The notes under the pieces: generated by a model
The model's database searches: none
The model's input: only the letters and a program-made list of their open reading frames with translations
Told to the model about the DNA's origin: nothing
Made by a program: the position numbers and the translations under genes
Origin: JAWLDB01 sp041686915
GTDB taxonomy: Bacteria; Bacillota; UBA994; UBA5500
NCBI GenBank assembly: GCA_041686915.1
Contig: JAWLDB010000068.1
Location: 1 to 12,542, forward strand
Reading direction: 5' to 3'
Length of the DNA stretch: 12,542 bases
Shown here: positions 7,227-12,542 of the stretch, one piece after another
How the letters are laid out: each line of letters begins with the position of its first letter
How positions within the stretch are numbered: the first letter of the stretch is position 1

Positions 7227-7662
7227 CCAGGACAAGGTGACTTGTTCTGACGGTTTCCTCGACCAGTGCGAAGCCTGGCTGCAGAAGGGTATGGCGCTGC
7301 TCAACTTGCCAGAAGACGCTGAAGTGAGTGTAGTATTCGTCACTGATGAAGCAGTTCAGGCACTTAACCGCGATTACCGCAACAAAGACTGTCCGACAGA
7401 CGTATTATCCTTTGGGCAGCAAGAAGGCGAGGACATGCCAGGCGCCGGCGGTGATCTGTTATTGGGTGACATCGTAATCAGCTTGGAACGGGCTGCAGCG
7501 CAGGCACAAGATTATGAGCACTCACTGGAGAGAGAAGTGGCTTTTCTGCTGATTCATGGCTTGCTACACCTGGCAGGATATGATCATGAGGAAGAGTACG
7601 CGGGTGATATGCGTGAAAAGCAAGAAGCAATTATGGCCGAGCTTGGCCTCGGACGTGAATAA
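7207..7662 (+). CDS. ybeY: Endoribonuclease / rRNA maturation factor YbeY
   Basis: This protein of 151 residues has the UPF0054 signature. The zinc site is HGLLHLAGYDH (H117, H121, H127). The upstream conserved stretch is LNRDYRNKDCPTDVLSF, with the conserved arginine at R58. YbeY is a zinc-dependent factor required for correct 16S rRNA 3'-end processing and ribosome quality control in well-studied bacteria. The ATG at 7207 lies inside the end of pgpH, with AAAGGGTGA (7192-7200) as ribosome site about six bases upstream, so translation is probably coupled to pgpH. YbeY and Era interact functionally in other bacteria, and era lies in the same operon here. C62 replaces the Arg/Lys often seen in this loop, which is unlikely to matter. 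Identification is firm. Confidence 0.96.
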   Translation: MILISNDQDKVTCSDGFLDQCEAWLQKGMALLNLPEDAEVSVVFVTDEAVQALNRDYRNKDCPTDVLSFGQQEGEDMPGAGGDLLLGDIVISLERAAAQAQDYEHSLEREVAFLLIHGLLHLAGYDHEEEYAGDMREKQEAIMAELGLGRE

Positions 7663-8308
7663 ACGCCCTTTGGGCACCAGTTTCAGAGACGCTCTCAGGG
7701 GCTGGGCAACTGTGCTCTTGGAGCGAAACATGCGGATACACCTGATTGCGGCTGTGATGGTTTTAGGCCTGGCCTGGAACCTGCGAGTAGCAGCTTGGCA
7801 GTGGGGTGTATTGCTGCTTTCTATCAGCGGCGTGATCGTCGCTGAAATGCTGAACACGGCGGTAGAGTATACAGTGGATCTGGTCAGCCCTGCGTACTCC
7901 GATCTGGCCAGGGCTGCCAAGGATATTGCTGCAGGTGCGGTACTGTTCTCAGCTCTCGGTGCGATCGCTATCGCCAATCTTGTGTTTGCGCCTTACTTCC
8001 CTGGACTGATACCGGGATTGTGGCAGCAGGCTAGAGATCTACCTGTGCTGGTTATAGTGCCTGCAGCGGTGCTTGGTATCTGGTTGCTCTGGTCTGCGCA
8101 GCCCGGTCTAATGCCAGTGGCTTTGCTGGCGATATCGATGCAACTATGGTTGCTTTACCTCTATCCGGACATGCGTGTCGCCTCAGCGATTGCGGTTGCA
8201 ACCTTCCTCGCAGGCGTAACCGGTTGGAGTATGAACCCTATACGCTTCTATATGGGGGTATTGCTTCTGACAGCACCCATAACTTGGCTGATCACATTAG
8301 GGAGGTAG
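7655..8308 (+). CDS. dgkA: Diacylglycerol/undecaprenol kinase family protein with extra C-terminal membrane domain
   Basis: Residues 1-112 are a normal Gram-positive DgkA domain: SFRDALRGW, LLERNMRIHL, the active-site motif AEMLNTAVEYTVDLV and LARAAKDIAAGAVL. In Bacillus this small membrane enzyme phosphorylates undecaprenol. Gram-positive DgkA proteins are usually about 120-135 residues; this one has 217. The extra part (about 128-217) contains four hydrophobic segments near 129-146, 151-170, 175-191 and 198-215. It has no histidine, so it cannot be a PAP2 phosphatase, a partner often found beside DgkA. GTG 7655 is chosen because homology starts right after it and it overlaps ybeY by 8 bases, but no good ribosome site is visible, so re-initiation after ybeY is likely. 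The kinase call is firm; the tail's role is unknown. Confidence 0.9.
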   Translation: MNKRPLGTSFRDALRGWATVLLERNMRIHLIAAVMVLGLAWNLRVAAWQWGVLLLSISGVIVAEMLNTAVEYTVDLVSPAYSDLARAAKDIAAGAVLFSALGAIAIANLVFAPYFPGLIPGLWQQARDLPVLVIVPAAVLGIWLLWSAQPGLMPVALLAISMQLWLLYLYPDMRVASAIAVATFLAGVTGWSMNPIRFYMGVLLLTAPITWLITLGR

Positions 8309-8314
8309 GCCTAT

Positions 8315-8950
8315 ATGTCCCGACGGTTGCGTAATTATCTGCTTGCTGGATTGATTGTTGTGCTTCCAGCCATCGTTTCACTGTATATCCTATATCTGAG
8401 CTTCAACCTGCTTGACCGTTGGTTCAGGGCCCTGATGCTGTTCATTTTCCCCGGTACGACCTGGACAGTTCCAGGTGTCGGACTGCTTATCTCGCTAACG
8501 GCTATTCTGCTGTTAGGCTGGTTGACAACCAATATGCTTGGTCGTCGCCTGCTTGACCTCAACCACAAGCTGTTCTCCAGTACTCCCATCGTGCGGTCAA
8601 TCTATAATACCGTCAAGCAGATCATTGACGCTTTTATGCAGCAGGGGAAAACGGCCTTTCAGCAGGTAGTAATGGTTCAGTATCCTCGTCAGGGCATTTG
8701 GTCGCTAGGTTTTGTAACCGGGAGCGTGCGTGGAGAGATAGCTGAGCACCTGCAGGAGCAGACCATTACTGTATTCATACCAACAACACCTAACCCGACA
8801 TCCGGACTCTTGGTGTTAGTACCCAAGAAGGATGTCATATATCTAAAAATGACGGTTGAAGCTGGGTTAAAGCTAATTATCTCTGGGGGTGTCTATTCGC
8901 CGTCAGCTGTAACTACGGATGAGTTGGGAGGAAAGCGCCAGGATGCCTAG
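8315..8950 (+). CDS. DUF502 family membrane protein
   Basis: This protein of 211 residues matches the DUF502 family. It has two transmembrane segments, about residues 9-30 (LLAGLIVVLPAIVSLYIL) and 54-72 (GVGLLISLTAILLLGWL). The family motif STPIVRSIYNTVKQI follows, then a soluble part with MVQYPRQGIWSLGFVTG, FIPTTPNPTSG and a C-terminal LKLIISGGV. DUF502 proteins have no settled biochemical function in bacteria; plant homologues (LIKE-COV) are linked to trafficking and vascular patterning. ATG 8315 has GGAGGTAGG (8301-8309) upstream. It lies 6 bases after dgkA and overlaps the DUF881 gene by 8 bases, so the three membrane-protein genes are probably co-expressed. Family assignment is confident; function is unknown. 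Confidence 0.88.
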   Translation: MSRRLRNYLLAGLIVVLPAIVSLYILYLSFNLLDRWFRALMLFIFPGTTWTVPGVGLLISLTAILLLGWLTTNMLGRRLLDLNHKLFSSTPIVRSIYNTVKQIIDAFMQQGKTAFQQVVMVQYPRQGIWSLGFVTGSVRGEIAEHLQEQTITVFIPTTPNPTSGLLVLVPKKDVIYLKMTVEAGLKLIISGGVYSPSAVTTDELGGKRQDA

Positions 8951-9998
8951 AAGGATTGTAAACCACCTGCCTAGACCCAGCCAAAATTGGCTCATCGGCA
9001 TCGTGCTGCTGATGTTGTTCCTTAACAGTGTAGTCATTGGCAGGGCGCTGAACCTATACGAACTGCCGGGTGAACAGGATGAGCTATCGAAGGCTAAGGC
9101 AGGAGCCCTACTGTTGGCTGGCTACGTTGAACGCTTGGCCAAGGACCAGGGGCTGGGATCCCTGGCCACAGTTAAAGACCTGGTCGCCCGGTTGCAATAC
9201 GACGTTCAACGTGCTAGAAGTCTGGATGAGCTTTCGCAAGTGGTGATGACGGGCAGTTCCATGGCTAAAGAGATACTGGATATGGAGTTAGATGGAAAAC
9301 GCCGCGAGGTGCTGCAGAGCCTAATAAATGGTGACGCAAACGTCGCACTTATCAAGGACAAAATCACGGTAACTATCAGCAATGATCAGGGTAAAGGAGT
9401 CAGCATAGATGACGCAGCTGAAGTGCTAACGGTCTCTACGGTTGCCAGCATCGAACAACACCCGTTGATGGGTGGCGCATTTGATAGCATCGTGGTTGAA
9501 ATCAACGAAGGCAAGGCCAGGGTTGTGAACTACCGCACGCTTTATGACCGCCTGAAAGTGCTGCAGCAGGAAGTCCAAGGCTTGCAGGCAGAAGTAAGGC
9601 AAGTCAAGTCACTCGCCGGATATGCGTCTTTAACGGGCTCTGGCATAATAGTTAAAATGTACGATGCTCCCGGTGGGTACACTAACGACTACATCGTACA
9701 TGATGCAGATGTACGGGATGTGATTAATGAGATGCTAGCTGCTGGGGCAGTCGGAATAGCGGTGGGCAACCAACGTATGACGGCGATATCTTCAGTGCGC
9801 TGTGCCGGCTCAGTTATTCTGGTCAATCAGAAGCAGATTGCCGTCAATCCCGTAGTAATCGAGGTTGTGGGCGAGCCAGATATCCTGGGGAGCAGTCTTG
9901 ATTTGATCAAAAACACGCTTGAGGCAACTAAAGGCATCCGCATTGTAATTGAGCAGGTACCACAAATCACATTGCCTGCTGCAGCAATCAATCCTTAA
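8943..9998 (+). CDS. DUF881 family membrane-anchored protein with extended middle region
   Basis: This protein of 351 residues has a single membrane anchor at about 16-34 (WLIGIVLLMLFLNSVVIG) and a predicted extracytoplasmic remainder. A short coiled coil lies at about 198-224, and the DUF881 core at about 227-345: LTGSGIIVKMYDAPG, YIVHDADVRDVINEM, AVGNQRMTAISSVRCAG, ILVNQKQIAVNPVVIEVVG. The coiled coil plus DUF881 core resembles YlxW/YlxX-type proteins found near division genes. Here a stretch of about 150 residues (45-195) of unrecognised type lies between the anchor and the coiled coil. The start is ATG 8943, served by GGGAGGA (8926-8932); the in-frame ATG 8919 would lie ahead of that site. 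It overlaps the DUF502 gene by 8 bases. Function is unknown; a cell-envelope role is only a guess. Confidence 0.82.
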   Translation: MPRRIVNHLPRPSQNWLIGIVLLMLFLNSVVIGRALNLYELPGEQDELSKAKAGALLLAGYVERLAKDQGLGSLATVKDLVARLQYDVQRARSLDELSQVVMTGSSMAKEILDMELDGKRREVLQSLINGDANVALIKDKITVTISNDQGKGVSIDDAAEVLTVSTVASIEQHPLMGGAFDSIVVEINEGKARVVNYRTLYDRLKVLQQEVQGLQAEVRQVKSLAGYASLTGSGIIVKMYDAPGGYTNDYIVHDADVRDVINEMLAAGAVGIAVGNQRMTAISSVRCAGSVILVNQKQIAVNPVVIEVVGEPDILGSSLDLIKNTLEATKGIRIVIEQVPQITLPAAAINP

Positions 9999-10045
9999 GC
10001 CGCATTTAACGTCTACCACATTTTCTGATGACAGGGGGATTTTCA

Positions 10046-10456
10046 GTGGATATGAAACACTTGATTGAGGCAGCCCGGGACGCCCGGCAGAGAGCTTATG
10101 CCCCGTACTCCAGTTACCCGGTGGGGGCAGCATTATTGGCCAGCTCGGGCAAGGTCTATACCGGCTGTAACATAGAGAACGCATCCTATGGGCTGACCAT
10201 CTGTGCCGAGCGGGTGGCACTTGGTACGGCTGTAGCAGCCGGGGAACGAGAGTTTGACGCAATTGTAATCGCCGGCGGGGAGGGTGAGCCTAGTATGCCA
10301 TGTGGAGCTTGTCGTCAGTTTATGACTGAGTGGGGCAAGCCAGAGATGCAAGTAGTAATCGTCTCCGGTCAGGGCCACAGGCGGGACCTGACCCTTGGAG
10401 ACCTTTTTCCACATGCCTTCAGCCCGGCATCTCTTCTGGAAGGTGCGGGCAAATGA
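10046..10456 (+). CDS. cdd: Cytidine deaminase
   Basis: This is a tetrameric-type cytidine deaminase of 136 residues. It reads YAPYSSYPVGAALLASSGKVYTGCNIENASYG, with the catalytic zinc motifs TICAERVAL (C53, E55) and PCGACRQFM (C86, C89). It deaminates cytidine and deoxycytidine to uridine and deoxyuridine in pyrimidine salvage. The start is GTG 10046, seven bases after the GGGGG at 10034-10038; the upstream in-frame ATG 10028 precedes that site. The 47-base gap before this gene is one of the two largest inside the putative operon, and I see no clear promoter or terminator in it. The stop overlaps the era start as ATGA. The cdd-era pairing is common in Firmicutes. Identification is firm. Confidence 0.96.
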   Translation: MDMKHLIEAARDARQRAYAPYSSYPVGAALLASSGKVYTGCNIENASYGLTICAERVALGTAVAAGEREFDAIVIAGGEGEPSMPCGACRQFMTEWGKPEMQVVIVSGQGHRRDLTLGDLFPHAFSPASLLEGAGK

Positions 10457-11355
10457 GCTACCGGTCTGGTTTTGTAACAGTAGTCGGCCGCCCGAACGTG
10501 GGCAAGTCAACCTTGCTCAATTCTTTGCTGGGGGACAAGCTGTTAATCGTCAGTGATAAACCCCAGACTACCCGCAACCGCATACAGTGCATTCTCTCAG
10601 GTGATGAATACCAGATAGTGTTCATCGACACCCCGGGTATCCATAAGCCGAAGTCACTGCTCGGTGAAGGCATGGTGCAGACGGCCCTGAACACGCTCGA
10701 TGAGGTTGATGTTGTTCTGTTTATGGTAGAGGGCAACGAAGAGTTGGGCGGGGGAGACCGCTACATAGCAGAGCACCTGCAGAAGGTTAAAACCCCGGTA
10801 ATCCTGGTGGTCAACAAGGTTGATCAGGCTAAAGGAGCCCAACTAGCCAGTTTGGAAGAAGAGTGGCAAGGCATCCAGACCTTCAAAGACGTCGTACACA
10901 TCTCAGCCTTGACGGGTTACAACGTAGATGCTCTACGGGATAAGGTTATCGCCCTGCTGCCAGAAGGCCCGCAGTATTATCCCGAAGATATGATTATAGA
11001 CCAGCCGGAACGGTTTGTCGTATCTGAACTGGTGCGCGAGAAGATACTTCAGCTCACTCATGACGAGGTGCCGCATGCAGTGGCAGTGGTCGTGGACGAG
11101 ATGAAGGAACGTTCTGATACGATGGTGTATGTGCGAGCCACTGTGTATGTGGAACGCGAGTCCCAAAAAGGAATCATCATCGGCAAACAAGGGGCGATGC
11201 TTAAGGCAGTGGGCGAAGCTGCCCGCAAGGATATAGAGCGCTTGCTCGGCAGCAAAGCCTTTCTTGACCTTTGGGTCAAGACCAAGAAAGACTGGCGCAA
11301 TGAGACAAATCAGCTGCGCCAGCTTGGATATGATGAATATAGTCGGAGGAGGTAA
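10453..11355 (+). CDS. era: GTPase Era
   Basis: This essential GTPase of 300 residues, the usual length, binds the 3' end of 16S rRNA and assists 30S assembly. GTP-binding motifs are complete: G1 GRPNVGKS (12-19), the G2 region KPQTTRNRI (36-44), G3 DTPG (59-62), G4 NKVD (121-124) and G5 SAL (151-153). The C-terminal KH domain carries GKQG (244-247) within IIIGKQGAMLKAVGEAARKDI and ends with the conserved LDLWVKTKKDWR stretch. ATG 10453 overlaps the cdd stop by four bases, with GGAAGGTG (10439-10446) upstream. Longer in-frame readings into cdd are not supported. It shares the operon with ybeY and follows rpsU, all acting around the 16S rRNA 3' end. Identification is certain. Confidence 0.98.
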   Translation: MSYRSGFVTVVGRPNVGKSTLLNSLLGDKLLIVSDKPQTTRNRIQCILSGDEYQIVFIDTPGIHKPKSLLGEGMVQTALNTLDEVDVVLFMVEGNEELGGGDRYIAEHLQKVKTPVILVVNKVDQAKGAQLASLEEEWQGIQTFKDVVHISALTGYNVDALRDKVIALLPEGPQYYPEDMIIDQPERFVVSELVREKILQLTHDEVPHAVAVVVDEMKERSDTMVYVRATVYVERESQKGIIIGKQGAMLKAVGEAARKDIERLLGSKAFLDLWVKTKKDWRNETNQLRQLGYDEYSRRR

Positions 11356-11361
11356 AATTAA

Positions 11362-12015
11362 ATGGACAGCAGAATGCTCGCATCGTACATAGACCATACC
11401 ATCTTGAAGCCGACAGCTACGCCAACGGAAATCAGCAAACTCTGCGCCGAGGGCAATGAGTACCGGTTTGCCAGTGTCTGTGTCAACGGCTGCTACGTCA
11501 AACAGGCAGTTACCGAAAGCGAAATCCCTGTGGCTGCTGTCGTCGGCTTCCCGTTAGGCGCTATGAGCAGCGTAGCGAAAGCCGCCGAGACACGTCAGGC
11601 AGTGCAGGATGGTGCAGCTGAGATTGATATGGTGATTAACATCGGTTGGGCTAAGGCTGGCATGTGGCAGCAGGTGCAGGACGACATTCGTGCCGTCGTA
11701 GAAGCTGCTCAAGGGGTATTGGTTAAGGTTATCATTGAAACAGCGCTGCTCACCGGCGAGGAGAAACGCCAGGCATGTCAGGCCGCTGTAGCCGCCCAAG
11801 CGCATTTCGTCAAGACTTCTACCGGTTTTTCCACCGCAGGAGCCAACGAGGAAGATGTAAAACTAATGCGCTCAGTTGTGGGTGACAAACTGGGTGTGAA
11901 AGCCTCTGGAGGTATCCGTAACCTGGATACTGCCTTAGCGATGATAGCTGCCGGGGCAAACCGCCTGGGAGTGAGCGCAGGCGTACAGATTATCGAGGAA
12001 CTGAAAGCCCGATAG
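11362..12015 (+). CDS. deoC: Deoxyribose-phosphate aldolase
   Basis: This is a class I aldolase of 217 residues. It converts 2-deoxyribose-5-phosphate to glyceraldehyde-3-phosphate and acetaldehyde, the last step of deoxynucleoside breakdown. It opens YIDHTILKPTAT. The Schiff-base lysine is K151 in FVKTSTGF, the second active-site lysine is K180 in GVKASGGI, and the conserved aspartate is D89 in EIDMVINIG. All are present, so the enzyme should be active. ATG 11362 follows GGAGGAGG (11345-11352), which overlaps the end of era; the gap is only 6 bases. Its location between era and recO differs from Bacillus, where deoC lies with pdp and nupC and the small gene yqzL sits at this place. With cdd two genes upstream, two salvage enzymes share this operon. 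Confidence 0.97.
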   Translation: MDSRMLASYIDHTILKPTATPTEISKLCAEGNEYRFASVCVNGCYVKQAVTESEIPVAAVVGFPLGAMSSVAKAAETRQAVQDGAAEIDMVINIGWAKAGMWQQVQDDIRAVVEAAQGVLVKVIIETALLTGEEKRQACQAAVAAQAHFVKTSTGFSTAGANEEDVKLMRSVVGDKLGVKASGGIRNLDTALAMIAAGANRLGVSAGVQIIEELKAR

Positions 12016-12025
12016 GGGTGAGCCT

Positions 12026-12542
12026 GTGCCGTTAATCAACGTGACGGGAATCGTGCTGAAATGTCATGACCTCGGAGAGGCAGACCGCATCATTGTGATG
12101 TTAACACGTCAACGTGGAAAGTTGCGAATCGTAGCCAAAGGTGCACGACGTCCTGGTCGTAGATTCGCTGCTGTGGCTCAACCGTTGGTCGAGCTGCAAG
12201 CCGGCATTCATACTGGCCGGAACTTGCACACTCTCAATCAGGCAGTCATTCTGAGCTCTCACCGGCCGATACGCGACGACTTGGAGCGCTTGGCCTACGG
12301 TATGTTCATGGCCGAGCTCGTCGAACGGAGCACTGTCGATGATCAGCCGCAGGACGAGCTTCTGGAACTGCTCAGCCACGCACTGTATAGTCTGGAGCAT
12401 ACGGACGATCAAGAGCTGCTCTTAGCATGGTTTGAAGTCCAACTGCTACAGATACTAGGGCTGCTGCCCGTATGGCAGTACTGTGTCAGGTGCCATGGGC
12501 AGGATGTCCCAATAGTTGGCCTGAACGCAATGCATGGAGGGG
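12026..12542 (+). CDS. recO: DNA repair protein RecO, N-terminal part
   Basis: The first 172 codons of this gene are present; it runs off the window end with the frame open. The N-terminal OB-fold reads INVTGIVLKCHDLGEADRII, then LRIVAKGARRPGRRFAAVAQPL. This is the standard RecO beginning, with its basic DNA-binding surface. A helical part follows, and a YCVRCHG motif with C153 and C156 marks the start of the zinc-binding site seen in many RecO proteins. RecO works with RecR to load RecA onto SSB-coated single-stranded DNA. GTG 12026 is preceded by AGGGGTGAG (12014-12022), which overlaps the deoC stop. The era-to-recO order is conserved in Firmicutes, apart from deoC in between. Identification is firm; the C-terminus lies outside the window. 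Confidence 0.94.
   Translation, partial: MPLINVTGIVLKCHDLGEADRIIVMLTRQRGKLRIVAKGARRPGRRFAAVAQPLVELQAGIHTGRNLHTLNQAVILSSHRPIRDDLERLAYGMFMAELVERSTVDDQPQDELLELLSHALYSLEHTDDQELLLAWFEVQLLQILGLLPVWQYCVRCHGQDVPIVGLNAMHGG

Noticed and set aside
7556..7654. N-terminal extension of DgkA into ybeY
   Set aside because: It would overlap the zinc-motif end of ybeY by about 100 bases, and DgkA homology begins only after GTG 7655.
7564..7977. Minus-strand open frame of 137 codons opposite ybeY and dgkA
   Set aside because: It is antisense to two clearly identified genes, with no motif or start signal.
9810..10262. Minus-strand open frame of 150 codons across the DUF881-cdd junction
   Set aside because: It runs through the conserved DUF881 end and the cdd zinc-site region in antisense; its Arg/Pro/Ser-rich composition is typical of a shadow.
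10330..10452. N-terminal extension of Era into cdd
   Set aside because: Era homology starts at ATG 10453, which overlaps the cdd stop in the common ATGA arrangement; the extension overlaps conserved cdd sequence.
10933..11397. Minus-strand open frame of 154 codons opposite era
   Set aside because: It lies entirely across era and the start of deoC, whose motifs are unmistakable. It has no recognisable motif or ribosome site and is a reading-frame shadow.
1..12542. A hidden novel system, mobile element or CRISPR array
   Set aside because: Every stretch is covered by recognised conserved genes with short gaps. I saw no inverted-repeat ends, transposase or integrase motifs, repeat-spacer pattern, or toxin-antitoxin pair.

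Overview
The window is a compact, almost wholly plus-strand housekeeping segment from an endospore-forming Firmicute, most likely of the Clostridia/Negativicutes type. The evidence is the gene order (rsmE-mtaB, HIT, rpsU, yqfC-yqfD-phoH-pgpH-ybeY-dgkA, cdd-era, recO), which matches the Bacillus/Clostridium arrangement. The sporulation proteins YqfC and YqfD, strong AGGAGG-type ribosome sites and heavy use of GTG/TTG starts also fit. G+C looks close to one half by eye. I cannot name the genus.

Left part (1-2156): the end of rsmE (16S rRNA m3U1498 methyltransferase) overlaps mtaB (tRNA ms2t6A methylthiotransferase). mtaB overlaps a small DUF2007 gene, and a HIT-family (HinT-like) hydrolase gene follows after an 80-base gap. 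Next comes rpsU (ribosomal protein S21, 59 codons) as its own unit. It has a consensus sigma-A promoter, TTGACA-17-TATAAT, whose -35 box contains the HIT stop codon, and it ends in a clear intrinsic terminator.

Right part (2578-12542): twelve genes follow in one direction with gaps of at most about 47 bases and many overlaps, so they read as one long operon: yqfC, yqfD, phoH, pgpH (membrane HD-domain c-di-AMP phosphodiesterase type), ybeY, dgkA, a DUF502 gene, a DUF881 gene, cdd, era, deoC and recO (cut by the window end). By theme they cover sporulation (yqfC/D), ribosome and RNA maturation (phoH, ybeY, era, with rsmE, mtaB and rpsU upstream), cyclic-dinucleotide and membrane-lipid metabolism (pgpH, dgkA), pyrimidine deoxynucleoside salvage (cdd, deoC) and recombinational repair (recO).

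I see no mobile element, CRISPR array, tRNA, rRNA or phage gene, and no obviously new defence or biosynthetic system. The points worth a second look are modest. They are the DgkA protein with an extra C-terminal membrane domain, the uncharacterised DUF502/DUF881 membrane-protein pair in the era operon, deoC between era and recO, and the rpsU control region with its stop-codon promoter and possible SD-masking hairpin. Start codons were chosen from Shine-Dalgarno spacing; several differ from the longest possible ORF.
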